A stretch of 64,000 nucleotides of DNA, taken from NCBI RefSeq assembly GCF_003853645.1, contig NZ_QTPO01000014.1, positions 98,253 through 162,252 of the forward strand. The letters run 5' to 3'. Positions 55,360 through 63,938 of this stretch are shown here, piece after piece. A program made the translations under genes and the position numbers. Within the stretch, counting starts at the first letter, position 1. The number at the start of each line of letters is the position of its first letter. Source of the stretch: Burkholderia sp. Bp9143 (GTDB lineage: Bacteria > Pseudomonadota > Gammaproteobacteria > Burkholderiales > Burkholderiaceae). The notes below the pieces were generated by a model. The model was not told the DNA's origin, ran no database searches, and saw nothing but the letters and a program-made list of their open reading frames with translations.

Positions 55360-56016
55360 ATGCTACAGCTGTGCGGTATTCCGTTGTCCAACTACTACAA
55401 CAAGGTGAAGTTCGTCCTGCTCGAGCATGACATCCCGTTCGAGGAATCGGCATGCAGCCTGCCGATCAGCGATCCGGCACTGCTCGCCGATTCGCCGCTC
55501 GGCAAGATTCCGTTCTTGAAGACGGAAGAGGGCGCGCTGTTCGAGTCGCAAGTGATCATCGAGTATCTTGCGGCGCGTTATCCCGACAAGGCCATTTTCC
55601 CGGCCGGGCCGTTCGCGGCCGCGAAGGTGCGCGAACTCGTCGAGACGCTCGAGTTGTATCTCGAATGGACGGCGCGCGAGGTCTATACGGAAGCGTTTTT
55701 CGGCGGCAAGGTCAGCGACGGGATGAAGGCGCACGTCGAGAAGCGCCTGCCGCGCGCGATCGATGCATTCAAGCGGATGGCGCAGTTCTCGCCCTACGTG
55801 CTCGGCGACACATTCAGTCTTGCGGACATTGCCGCAGCGATCCATCTGCCGGTGATCGGGATGGCGACGAAGGCCATCTTCGGCCGCGATTTCCTGCTCG
55901 ACGCCGGTATCGACTGGAAGGCGCACGCGAAGCTGGTCGGCGAGCGGCCGGCCGCGCAGCGCGTGGCGGCCGATCGCAAGGCCTACGTCGAGGCAACCAG
56001 CGCCGCGCGTTCGTAA
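55360..56016 (+). CDS. Glutathione S-transferase
   Basis: 218 residues. N-terminal thioredoxin-like domain with LSNYYNKVKFVLLEHDIPFEE, GKIPFLKTEEG and ESQVIIEYLAARYP; C-terminal helical domain with GDTFSLADIAAAIHLP. The catalytic residue is probably the Ser or Tyr near residues 10-13 of the first helix. The class cannot be fixed from sequence. A strong hairpin follows before the convergent aminotransferase gene. Confidence 0.88.
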   Translation: MLQLCGIPLSNYYNKVKFVLLEHDIPFEESACSLPISDPALLADSPLGKIPFLKTEEGALFESQVIIEYLAARYPDKAIFPAGPFAAAKVRELVETLELYLEWTAREVYTEAFFGGKVSDGMKAHVEKRLPRAIDAFKRMAQFSPYVLGDTFSLADIAAAIHLPVIGMATKAIFGRDFLLDAGIDWKAHAKLVGERPAAQRVAADRKAYVEATSAARS

Positions 56017-56026
56017 GCGCGACCCG

Positions 56027-56058
56027 GGCACGGCACAGGGCGGCACCTGTGCCGTGCC
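56027..56058. terminator. Bidirectional hairpin between GST and aminotransferase genes
   Basis: A perfect 13-bp GC stem (56027-56039 with 56046-56058) closes a 6-nt loop between convergent genes. T-tracts are poor on both sides. Confidence 0.5.
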
Positions 56059-56062
56059 GGAC

Positions 56063-57235
56063 TTACAGGCGCGCGAGCCGTTCGAGTGCGGACGCGAGCG
56101 TGCTTTCCTGTTTCGCGAAGCAGAAGCGCACGACGCCCGATTCGTGCGGCTCGTGATAGAACGCCGACACCGGAATTGCCGCCACGCCGATCTCCGACGT
56201 GAGCCACTTCGAGAATTCCGCTTCGGGCAGGTCGCTGATCGCCGAATAATCGACGCACTGGAAGTACGTGCCCGTGCACGGCAGCAGCCTGAAGCGCGTG
56301 CGATCGAGTCCGGCGCGGAAGAAGTCGCGCTTCTTCTGGTAGAAGTCGGGCAGTGTTAGGTACGGTGCCGGATCTCGCAGGTAGTCGGCGAGCCCGATCT
56401 GCATTGGCGTGTTCACCGTGAACACGTTGAACTGATGGACCTTGCGGAACTCCGCGGTCAGCGCGGCAGGCGCCGCGACATAGCCGACCTTCCAGCCCGT
56501 CACGTGATAGGTCTTGCCGAAGCTCGACACGATGAAGCTGCGCGCGGCCAGTTCCGGGTAGCGTGCGACGCTTTCGTGCCGCGCGCCGTCGTAGACCATG
56601 TGTTCGTACACTTCATCCGACAGGATCAGCACGTTGGTGCCGCGCACGATCTCCTCGAGCTTGCGCATGCCGGCCTCGCGCCACACGGTGCCGGTCGGGT
56701 TGTGCGGCGTGTTGATCATGATCATCCGCGTCTTCGGCGTGATCGCGGCGGCCAGACGATCGAACGGGATCGCATAGTCGGGCGCTTCCAGCGTGACGAA
56801 TACGGGCTTGCCGCCGGCGAGCTCGATCGACGGCAGATAGCTGTCGTAGGTCGGTTCGACGACGATCACCTCGTCGCCGGGATGCACCGCGCACAGGATC
56901 GCCGTCAGCAGTGCCTGCGTCGCGCCGGCGGTCACCGTGATCTCGGTGGCCGGATCGTAGCGCCGGCCGTAGACCTGTGCGATCTTGTCGGCGATCGCAT
57001 CGCGCAACGGCGCGACGCCGGCCATCGGCGGATACTGGTTGTGACCGTTGCGCATCGCGGCCGCGACCGCGTCGACGATGCGCGGGTCGCAATCGAAATC
57101 CGGGAAGCCCTGGCCGAGGTTCACGGCGCCTTTCTCGGCGGCGAGCGCACTCATGACCGTGAAGATCGTGGTGCCGACGTTCGGCAGGCGCGAGGGGAAA
57201 ACGGGAGTCGTAGGCATGTCGAAAGGAGCGTTCAT
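56063..57235 (-). CDS. PLP-dependent aminotransferase, class I (methionine/kynurenine type)
   Basis: 390 residues. The PLP lysine is in SSFGKTYHVTGWKVGY, with TPHNPTG and SDEVYEHMVYDG upstream, and GQGFPDFDCD near the N-terminus. This is the group of YbdL-like methionine aminotransferases and kynurenine aminotransferases. It transfers amino groups between a neutral or aromatic amino acid and 2-oxo acids. A PIN-domain gene lies 33 bp upstream on the same strand. The start MNAPFDMPTTP at 57235 is the longest reasonable; MPTTP at 57217 is possible. Confidence 0.88.
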   Translation of the reverse strand: MNAPFDMPTTPVFPSRLPNVGTTIFTVMSALAAEKGAVNLGQGFPDFDCDPRIVDAVAAAMRNGHNQYPPMAGVAPLRDAIADKIAQVYGRRYDPATEITVTAGATQALLTAILCAVHPGDEVIVVEPTYDSYLPSIELAGGKPVFVTLEAPDYAIPFDRLAAAITPKTRMIMINTPHNPTGTVWREAGMRKLEEIVRGTNVLILSDEVYEHMVYDGARHESVARYPELAARSFIVSSFGKTYHVTGWKVGYVAAPAALTAEFRKVHQFNVFTVNTPMQIGLADYLRDPAPYLTLPDFYQKKRDFFRAGLDRTRFRLLPCTGTYFQCVDYSAISDLPEAEFSKWLTSEIGVAAIPVSAFYHEPHESGVVRFCFAKQESTLASALERLARL

Positions 57236-57268
57236 CGATACGGTCGCAAGCGGGTGGCGCCGGGCCCG

Positions 57269-57766
57269 TCAGGCCGGCGTGGTGGGACTGCCCGACGCGG
57301 CATCGAGCGCGCAGGCTTCGGTAAACGGCGCGGGCTGCGCGATCCGGAAGCCGAAGTCGCGCGCGGTGCGCTTCGCGAGCTTGAGCAGCGCGCGGTCCTT
57401 CGACACGAGCCAGTCGGCCTGCGCTGCGCGCGCGAGCTCGAGAAACTTCTGATCGTCGCGGTCCTTGCACTTCGGCAGCGGCGGCGCGTCGGCGTCGACG
57501 GGTGGCGGCTCGACGAGGGTCGTCAGGCGGGCGACGGTCGCGAGCGCTTCGATCTTGTCGATCGCGCGCGCCTCGAACTGCGGATAGTCGAGCACGAGCT
57601 CGAGTTCGTTCAGGCAGCGGCCGTCGATCACGGCGGCCAGCGTGCCGCGTTCGAGCGCAGCCCGGATCGGGCGTGTGGCAGGGTCGTCGAATACGAGTAT
57701 GTCGATCCAGACGTTCGAGTCGAGCACGACGCGATGTGCGGCATGCGGGGCGAGGGAGCGGGTCAT
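57269..57766 (-). CDS. PIN-domain protein, putative toxin-type RNase without antitoxin
   Basis: 165 residues. The acidic metal-binding set is present: Asp16 (VVLDSNVW), Glu54 (CLNELEL), Asp102/104/105 (KCKDRDDQKF) and Asp124 (SKDRALL). This is the COG1569 group, often called toxin component of a toxin-antitoxin system. No small antitoxin ORF adjoins it; the neighbours are the aminotransferase (downstream, same strand) and yaaA (divergent, 57 bp away). It may be a housekeeping nuclease rather than a toxin. Confidence 0.8.
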   Translation of the reverse strand: MTRSLAPHAAHRVVLDSNVWIDILVFDDPATRPIRAALERGTLAAVIDGRCLNELELVLDYPQFEARAIDKIEALATVARLTTLVEPPPVDADAPPLPKCKDRDDQKFLELARAAQADWLVSKDRALLKLAKRTARDFGFRIAQPAPFTEACALDAASGSPTTPA

Positions 57767-57823
57767 TCGTTACAATCGGTGGTTTTCGTCTGACCGCAAG
57801 GCACGGCGTGCCAGCGAGCCTCT

Positions 57824-58606
57824 ATGATAATCGTTCTCTCCCCAGCCAAATCCCTCGACTACGATACGCCCGCCCACGTCCCGTCTTACACGAAGCCTGC
57901 ATTCGTCGACGATGCGTCGGAACTGATCGACGGCCTGCGCAAGCTGTCGCCGCAGGACATCTCGACGCTGATGGACATCTCCGACCCGCTCGCGCGGCTG
58001 AACTTCCAGCGCTACGCGGACTGGTCGCCGACCTTCACGACGGCCAATGCGAAGCAGGCGGTGCTCGCGTTCAACGGCGACGTGTACGAAGGGTTCGATG
58101 CAAAATCGCTGTCGGCCGCCGATCTCGACTATGCGCAGCAGCACGTGCGCGTGCTGTCGGGCCTGTACGGGCTGCTGCGTCCGCTCGACCTGCTGCAGCC
58201 GTACCGGCTCGAGATGGGTACCCGTTTCGCGAACGCGCGCGGCAAGGACCTGTATGCGTTCTGGGGCGACCGGATCACGCGGGCACTGAACGAGCAGCTC
58301 GAGACGCGCAGCGGCGCGGCGCGCGTGCTGGTCAACTGCGCGTCGACCGAGTACTTCAAGTCGGTCAAGCCGAAACTGTTGGCCGCGCCGGTCGTCACGC
58401 CGGTGTTCGAGGACTGGAAGGGCGGTCGCTACAAGATCATCAGCTTCCATGCGAAGCGCGCCCGTGGCCTGATGGCGCGCTATATCGTCGAGAACCGCAT
58501 CGCGGAGCCGGCGGCGCTGAAGGATTTCGCGGTGGAAGACTACGCGTTCGATGCCTCTGCGTCGAACGATTCGACTTACGTATATCGCCGGCGAATCGGC
58601 GAGTGA
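57824..58606 (+). CDS. yaaA: Peroxide stress protein YaaA
   Basis: 260 residues, full length. The family signatures [30 protein letters not shown] and [23 protein letters not shown] are all clear. In E. coli YaaA lowers free iron and protects DNA during hydrogen peroxide stress. It starts 57 bp from the divergent PIN gene. A 9-bp hairpin follows the stop. Confidence 0.93.
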   Translation: MIIVLSPAKSLDYDTPAHVPSYTKPAFVDDASELIDGLRKLSPQDISTLMDISDPLARLNFQRYADWSPTFTTANAKQAVLAFNGDVYEGFDAKSLSAADLDYAQQHVRVLSGLYGLLRPLDLLQPYRLEMGTRFANARGKDLYAFWGDRITRALNEQLETRSGAARVLVNCASTEYFKSVKPKLLAAPVVTPVFEDWKGGRYKIISFHAKRARGLMARYIVENRIAEPAALKDFAVEDYAFDASASNDSTYVYRRRIGE

Positions 58607-58610
58607 CCAA

Positions 58611-58635
58611 GCCGGCCGTTCACGAGACGGCCGGC
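58611..58635 (+). terminator. GC hairpin after yaaA
   Basis: GCCGGCCGT (58611-58619) pairs with ACGGCCGGC (58627-58635), four bases after the yaaA stop. It lacks a T-tract. Confidence 0.4.
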
Positions 58636-58743
58636 GCATGCATGAGGCCGGACACGCGGCAAACCGCCCGTTCCTGTCGACAGCTTTGCATGGGACCGGA
58701 GTAAGTGCTGAAGCAGTAACTTCGGTCGACATAGGAGAGACAG

Positions 58744-59898
58744 ATGACCCTTTCGATCACCAGCAATTTCGACGCGGGCGCCATCGACGTCGTGGCATGC
58801 GACAGCGCGGACGCGATCCGGCTGCGTGTACGCGGCGACAACCGCTCGGAATTCGCGCAATGGTTCTACTTCCGCCTGACGGGCGCGCGCGGCGAGCGAT
58901 GCGTGATGTCGTTCGAGAATGCGGCCGAATGCGCGTATCCGTCGGGATGGCGCAACTACGGGGCGGTCGCGAGCTATGACCGGGTCCACTGGTTCCGCGT
59001 GCCGACGACGTTCGACGGCAAGACGATGACCATCGACCATACGCCCGAGTTCGACAGCATCTACTACGCGTATTTCGAGCCGTACTCGGAAGAGCGTCAT
59101 GCGGCGTTCCTCGGCGCGGTCCAGCAATTGCCGCAGGCGAGCGTCGTCGAACTCGGCCGCACGGTCGAAGGCCGTCCGATGTCGCTGCTGACGCTCGGTA
59201 CGCCGGAAGTCGATGGGGCACCGAAGAAGAAGGTATGGATCATCGCGCGCCAGCACCCGGGCGAGACGATGGCCGAGTGGTTCGTCGAAGGGCTCGTCAA
59301 GCGACTGGCCGGATGGGGCGACTGGGCGGGCGATCCGGTGGCGCGCAAGCTGTACGACCGCGCGACGTTCTACATCGTTCCGAACATGAATCCGGACGGT
59401 AGCGTGCACGGCAACCTGCGCACCAACGCGGCGGGCGCGAACCTGAACCGCGAGTGGATGGCGCCCGATGCCGAGCGCAGCCCCGAAGTGCTGGCCGTGC
59501 GCGATGCGATCCATGCGATCGGCTGCGACATGTTCTTCGACATTCACGGCGACGAGGATCTGCCGTACGTGTTCGTCGCGGGTTCGGAGATGCTGCCGAG
59601 CTTTACCGAGCAGCAGGGCAAGGAGCAGACCGCGTTCATCGATGCGTTCAAGGTCGCGAGCCCGGATTTCCAGACCGAGCATGGCTATGCGGCGAGCAAG
59701 TACAAGGAAGATGCGCTCAAGCTCGCGTCGAAGTACATCGGCCATCAGTTCGGCTGTCTGTCGCTGACGCTCGAGATGCCGTTCAAGGACAACGCGAACC
59801 TGCCCGACGAGCGGGTTGGCTGGAACGGCGAGCGGAGCGCTGCACTCGGCGCGGCGATGCTGGCCGCAATCCTGGTGCATGTCGAGACGTTTGCGTAA
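58744..59898 (+). CDS. M14 zinc carboxypeptidase of the cytosolic (CCP-like) branch
   Basis: 384 residues. A beta-sandwich-like N-terminal domain of about 120 residues (with FAQWFYFRLTGA) precedes the M14 catalytic domain. Zinc ligands are His171 and Glu174 (RQHPGE) and His268 (DIHGDE); the catalytic glutamate is Glu344 (TLEMPF). MNPDG and AGANLNREW complete the site. No signal peptide is visible, so it is cytoplasmic. The layout is that of bacterial relatives of eukaryotic cytosolic carboxypeptidases, some of which remove glutamates; the substrate here is unknown. Confidence 0.85.
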   Translation: MTLSITSNFDAGAIDVVACDSADAIRLRVRGDNRSEFAQWFYFRLTGARGERCVMSFENAAECAYPSGWRNYGAVASYDRVHWFRVPTTFDGKTMTIDHTPEFDSIYYAYFEPYSEERHAAFLGAVQQLPQASVVELGRTVEGRPMSLLTLGTPEVDGAPKKKVWIIARQHPGETMAEWFVEGLVKRLAGWGDWAGDPVARKLYDRATFYIVPNMNPDGSVHGNLRTNAAGANLNREWMAPDAERSPEVLAVRDAIHAIGCDMFFDIHGDEDLPYVFVAGSEMLPSFTEQQGKEQTAFIDAFKVASPDFQTEHGYAASKYKEDALKLASKYIGHQFGCLSLTLEMPFKDNANLPDERVGWNGERSAALGAAMLAAILVHVETFA

Positions 59899-59917
59899 GC
59901 GCATCGTCGTCGATATG

Positions 59918-59955
59918 AAAAAAGCCGGCGCATCGCGTGATGCGCCGGCTTTTTA
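59918..59955. terminator. Bidirectional intrinsic terminator
   Basis: A perfect 16-bp stem (59919-59934 with 59939-59954) with a GCGT loop, A-rich on the 5' side and T-rich on the 3' side, serves the convergent carboxypeptidase and BspC-domain genes. Confidence 0.9.
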
Positions 59956-59981
59956 GCTTTTGTCGTTGCCGCTCCGTCGTA

Positions 59982-60629
59982 TCAGGACTTCTTCACGGTT
60001 TTCTTCTTCACGGCTTTCTTCTGGCCGCTGGAATTCTTCGTTGCGACGGCTTTCTTGCCGGTGCGGCCGGATGCCTTGACCTTACCGCGGTGCGACTTGC
60101 CCTTGAATTTCTTCGTCGACGACGACGGGCGCTCGACGCGCGGCTTCAGCGGCGGCACGGGATCGTTCCAGCTGAACGCAAGCATTTGCTGACCGACATA
60201 GCCGCAGCGAAATTTCAGCGGTGTCGGGTCGCTGCCGTCGCTATGGACGCCCAGGCCATCCACGGTGACGATGTTGTCGACTTTCACGCGCTGCTTGCCC
60301 TCATCGAACGAATCGTTCCACGGCGTGATCGTCGCGTTGCCGCTTGCGAACGCGTTGGGCGCGAAGTCGACGCGGTCGAAGGCCGACGACGTGCTGGCGA
60401 TGAAGCTGCCGTGCGCCGCACAATCGGCGACGATCGGATCGGCATGCATCTCGTTGACGAATTTGTTGATCAGTTCGGAGCGCTGGTCGAGGAGGTCGGC
60501 GAATACCGGTGCCGGAAGCGCAAGCGACAGGCCCGCGACACAGGCTGCCAGCTTGCCGAGCGCCCGGAAAATCCGGAGCGAGGCAGGTGAGCTGTCCATC
60601 TGGTTATTGGTGAGAAGCGAATGAGGCAT
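59982..60629 (-). CDS. BspC-domain protein with lysine-rich tail
   Basis: 215 residues from ATG 60629, or 205 from ATG 60599. A signal peptide ends near PAPVFA; the mature domain (about 40-160) has DLLDQRSELINKFVNEMHADP, two cysteines (ADCAAHG and FRCGYVG) that may form a disulfide, and GQQMLAFSWNDP. The last 50 residues are rich in Lys, Ser and Thr, ending KKAVKKKTVKKS, like histone H1 tails. The domain name is known, the function is not. Either start lacks a strong ribosome site. Confidence 0.72.
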   Translation of the reverse strand: MPHSLLTNNQMDSSPASLRIFRALGKLAACVAGLSLALPAPVFADLLDQRSELINKFVNEMHADPIVADCAAHGSFIASTSSAFDRVDFAPNAFASGNATITPWNDSFDEGKQRVKVDNIVTVDGLGVHSDGSDPTPLKFRCGYVGQQMLAFSWNDPVPPLKPRVERPSSSTKKFKGKSHRGKVKASGRTGKKAVATKNSSGQKKAVKKKTVKKS

Positions 60630-60765
60630 CGGGCACGTATAGATGCCCGATGAAGAACAGGAGTTCAATCTTAGCGTAAAAAAGTTGTGCGGCAGTAGAT
60701 GCCGCACTCTCCCGCGCTGCGCAAACAGATCGCCGCGTGCAGCGATCGCATCGGAACCGGCGCGT

Positions 60766-61440
60766 TCAGGCGCGCGGGCCGCCGAGGCGATAGCGCCGAA
60801 CGTCGAACGTCGTGACCCACGCCGGGCGATAGACGGCGATGAGCGCGGTGGCCATGCCGGTGAACCACGCTTCGCCGAGCGCGAGTAGCGCGGTGTTCAG
60901 CAGATAGCCGGAAGGAATCACGACGGGCACGCCGTCCGCGAGCGCGAGCTGGACACCGGCCGCGACCCCGGCTACCGCGGCGATCGCGATGGCCGGTGAC
61001 AGGAATCCCTGGCCGGTGATGAACGACGTGAGGTTGTGCGGGAGCCACGCGATCGCGGCGCGTTGCAGCAACGCGGACACGGCGACCGGTAGCGCGCCGT
61101 AGATCAGGTAGGTGAGGCCGATGCCTTGCCACGGCGCATCAAAGACGATCGCGGCGACGGCCGTGACGGCACCCATCGCGATCAGCGCAAGCGTCCAGTC
61201 GAACAGCGTGACGAGCAGTGTCGCGCCGAGCAGGTGCATGACGATGCCGTCCTCGAGCCACGCATTCGAGGCCCAAAGCACCGTGATCGCGGTGACGAGC
61301 GCGAGCCACACGTGCTGGAGCGTTGCGTCCTGCAGCCGGACGAAGGGACGATTCCAGAGCGCGAGCGCGAGCAGCGCCACGGCGGCGATCCAGCCGCCGA
61401 TGCCAACCCAGAGCGGAAGCGGTGTGAAAAGAAAACCCAT
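60766..61440 (-). CDS. CbiM-like energy-coupling factor membrane protein
   Basis: 224 residues with about seven membrane helices. DGIVMHLLGATLLVTLFDW and FITGQGFLSPAIAIAAVAGV, GEAWFTGM resemble CbiM/NikM substrate-binding subunits of cobalt and nickel importers. The N-terminal Met-His pair that binds metal in CbiM is absent, and no CbiN, CbiQ or ATPase gene adjoins, so the substrate and even transport role are uncertain. No cobalamin or nickel riboswitch was seen in the short upstream region. Confidence 0.7.
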   Translation of the reverse strand: MGFLFTPLPLWVGIGGWIAAVALLALALWNRPFVRLQDATLQHVWLALVTAITVLWASNAWLEDGIVMHLLGATLLVTLFDWTLALIAMGAVTAVAAIVFDAPWQGIGLTYLIYGALPVAVSALLQRAAIAWLPHNLTSFITGQGFLSPAIAIAAVAGVAAGVQLALADGVPVVIPSGYLLNTALLALGEAWFTGMATALIAVYRPAWVTTFDVRRYRLGGPRA

Positions 61441-61515
61441 GCGTTCATATTACTCGTTGAGCATCAAACGTGGGAATCCACACATGTCGACCGTCGCAAT
61501 ATCGATACTGCCCGG

Positions 61516-62352
61516 TCAGCGCTCGCGCCGAAACCGCGCCGGCGGTTCGGCCGCGAGCGGCAGGTCCCGAGTGCCTGCGTTCGCGGCAGGCAACGGGTAT
61601 GGACGGTCGTTCCGTTGAGCACGAAGCGGAACCGGGCCGCGTTCGCCGATGACGGGCTTGCTTGCACGATCACGGTTCGCCAGCAGCACCTCGAGATGGG
61701 GCGACAACCAGCCGTTGTAGATCGCGACTGCGGCGGCGCGGTTTGCCGCGCCCAACTGCTGGAAGATGCTGGCGAGGTGGATCTTCACGGTGCCTTCGCT
61801 GATGCCAAGCGTGCGGGCGATCATCTTGTTGGTGCTGCCCATATGGACGAATCGCATGATCTGCGCCTGCCTCGGCGACAGGAGGCCGCTTGGCGGGCGG
61901 CGCGGCAGCGATCCGGCGAGCGTCTGGAAATGGGTGTCGTGACGTGCCGCGGCGGCGGAGGGCAGCAGGCTGAGCGCGATCGGCGGGATGTAATGGCCAC
62001 CCAGGAGAACCATTTCGAGCGCCCGCACGATCAGGTGCGGCCGTGTGGAGTGCGGGATCACGCCCGCGACGCCATAGTTGTAGAAGCGCTGGATGGCCTC
62101 CGGCGTGGATTCGTCGATCAGAACCGCGGCGGGTGTCGGCGAGCAGGCGCTGCAGAGCGCCTGGAGTTCGCTGTGACGGCCGACGTCCAGCCAGTCGATG
62201 GCAACGAGGTCGAAACGTTGGGTGCGCAGCAGCCGGCGCGCCTGGAAACCATCGGGCGCATCGTTGATGCTGGCGTGACGGTCGATCTGCCGCAGCAGGG
62301 CCTTCAGTCCGTCACGCCGTTCGGCGTCTGAGTTCAGCACCAGGAACCGCAT
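61516..62352 (-). CDS. LuxR/NarL-type response regulator with C-terminal extension
   Basis: 278 residues. A receiver-like domain (1-120) with Asp53 (LVAIDWLD) as likely phosphorylation site and only one of the usual two acidic pocket residues (NSD, Asp9); a linker; a LuxR helix-turn-helix at about 150-210 (LSPRQAQIMRFV and ISEGTVKIHLASIFQQLGA); then a 60-residue Arg/Pro-rich tail. The start is fixed by GGAGG seven bases before ATG 62352. No sensor kinase gene is near. Confidence 0.82.
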   Translation of the reverse strand: MRFLVLNSDAERRDGLKALLRQIDRHASINDAPDGFQARRLLRTQRFDLVAIDWLDVGRHSELQALCSACSPTPAAVLIDESTPEAIQRFYNYGVAGVIPHSTRPHLIVRALEMVLLGGHYIPPIALSLLPSAAAARHDTHFQTLAGSLPRRPPSGLLSPRQAQIMRFVHMGSTNKMIARTLGISEGTVKIHLASIFQQLGAANRAAAVAIYNGWLSPHLEVLLANRDRASKPVIGERGPVPLRAQRNDRPYPLPAANAGTRDLPLAAEPPARFRRER

Positions 62353-62490
62353 ATTCAACCTCCGTAAGGTAAGTCATTGAGCTGCCGTCGGCATGCGTTG
62401 GATTCGATAATGACAAAGACCTTACACGATGTCTGCTTGGCTGAAAGGCTTAGGAAAAGTCTGAAATTTCGAGTGAGGGAAATGCGGGCG

Positions 62491-62528
62491 AGAAAAAAGC
62501 CGCTCCGGCTGGAACCGGGAGCGGCTTC
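62491..62528 (-). terminator. Intrinsic terminator after the DUF2863 gene
   Basis: Read on the minus strand, AAGCCGCTCC pairs with GGAGCGGCTT (62518-62527 with 62497-62506), followed by TTTT. It separates the DUF2863 gene from the regulator gene. Confidence 0.75.
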
Positions 62529-62561
62529 GTCGGGCAGGCTCAATGGGCCTGCGGTGCGCGA

Positions 62562-63779
62562 TCAGTGAAAGTGCGGTTGGGCGGGCGATGCGTCTTCCGG
62601 CATTTCCGCATGGACGATTTCGCCGAGCGGATCCGCATAGAGCGGCACGCCGCAGTCGTCGCAGTATTCGGGCTCGAATCGGCCTGCGTGCCGGCGGACG
62701 TCGGTTACGCCGCATTCCTTCAGCAGGCTCACGATTTCCTCGAGCGGCCCTTCGATCGGTGCTTCGCCTTCGAGCGTCGCGCTGTCGATCGACACGTCGC
62801 CGTTCTCGCGGCCGTAGAGCGGCCACACGACGCCATAGATCACGTCGTTGCTGGCACGTCGCGTGAAGCCGACGCGATACTCGTCGATCCGGCGCTCGCC
62901 GAAGCCGGCGACCACTGCGCGCAGTTCTTGCGGTGCCGCACCAAGTGTGTCGAAAAGATAACGGATGGCCGTTCGGACCGTGTGCGGACGGATGCGCTCG
63001 TCCGCATCGCGGCATGCCGAATAGTACGCGTCCGGAAGTAGACATTCGAACTCGCAGCCGGGGAGGGCAGCCGACAGGTTCGGGCCACCCTGGGCGGTCC
63101 ATTGCTCGAGACACTGGCCGCGTTCGATCCGGTTGCCGTGCTCTTCTTCCTGCCAGCGGAACAGCGGTGCGCCGGCCGGCGCGGCGACGACGGCGAGCAG
63201 GAAGCGCGGGTCGGCCAGGATCGGCGAGGTTTCGGGCAGGTCGCCGAAGCTGAGCTTGGCGGCGTGCTGGCCGAGCGCCGCATGCGCGAGCTGCTGGGCG
63301 AGCCGGTAGGTCTCGACATGGTGGCGCGGCAGCTGGTCGATGCTGTACAGGAACGGGGCCAGCCCGACGAGCGTGCCGGTGGCGAGCACGTGTGCCTGCA
63401 GGTGCGCGCGCAGTGCGTCGGCGACATCGCTCTTCAGCGGGCCCGACGGAATCATGTAGCGCGTCCACGCGAGAACGGGAACGGCGACCAGCAGCGCATC
63501 GTACGGCTGGCCGTCGTGCTCGATCACCATCGATTCACTATGCGTCTCGGCCATGTCGGCGAGCGCGCCATAGGCATCGGGGTGGTTCTGCTGCAGATGG
63601 TCGAGTGCTGCGTCGAGCGTGGTCTGGTTGCCGTTGCGAACAATCTTGGCGAGCAGCGCATCGAGCTTCGCTTCCCAGAAGCGATCCTCGATGCGACTGC
63701 CCGAGGCGAAGAGCGCAAGCGACAGGCCGACCAGTTTGTCGGCGTCGGGGGGGAGGCGTTTGGCGATTCGCTGGCGCAT
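62562..63779 (-). CDS. DUF2863 family protein
   Basis: 405 residues. The N-terminus MRQRIAKRLPPDADKLVGLSLALFASGSRIEDRFWE is the family start, so ATG 63779 is preferred over in-frame starts further upstream. The body is soluble and mixed helix/strand; the end carries EYCDDCGVPLYADPLGE, a CxxC motif that could be half of a zinc knuckle. The family is known mainly from Burkholderiales and has no assigned function. It is transcribed alone and ends in its own terminator. Confidence 0.8.
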   Translation of the reverse strand: MRQRIAKRLPPDADKLVGLSLALFASGSRIEDRFWEAKLDALLAKIVRNGNQTTLDAALDHLQQNHPDAYGALADMAETHSESMVIEHDGQPYDALLVAVPVLAWTRYMIPSGPLKSDVADALRAHLQAHVLATGTLVGLAPFLYSIDQLPRHHVETYRLAQQLAHAALGQHAAKLSFGDLPETSPILADPRFLLAVVAAPAGAPLFRWQEEEHGNRIERGQCLEQWTAQGGPNLSAALPGCEFECLLPDAYYSACRDADERIRPHTVRTAIRYLFDTLGAAPQELRAVVAGFGERRIDEYRVGFTRRASNDVIYGVVWPLYGRENGDVSIDSATLEGEAPIEGPLEEIVSLLKECGVTDVRRHAGRFEPEYCDDCGVPLYADPLGEIVHAEMPEDASPAQPHFH

Positions 63780-63909
63780 ATTAAATACGTATAGAAAGGG
63801 GCGAAGAACCTCATATTCTAGTCCGTTCTTTGCACCATAAGCGGTCTCGTGCTGCGGCATGGCCGGAAGGCCGAATCGGCGGGGATGAAGGAAAAAATCC
63901 ATCAACCCC

Positions 63910-63938
63910 TTGCGCGATGGCCGGGAGCTGCTTAGAAT
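63910..63938 (+). promoter_or_regulatory. Promoter reading off the right edge
   Basis: TTGCGC (63910-63915) and TAGAAT (63933-63938) stand 17 bp apart; a purine-rich AGGAAGAAGGGAAG stretch follows near 63975. It should drive a plus-strand gene that begins beyond the window. The stretch also holds the leader of the divergent DUF2863 gene. Confidence 0.55.
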
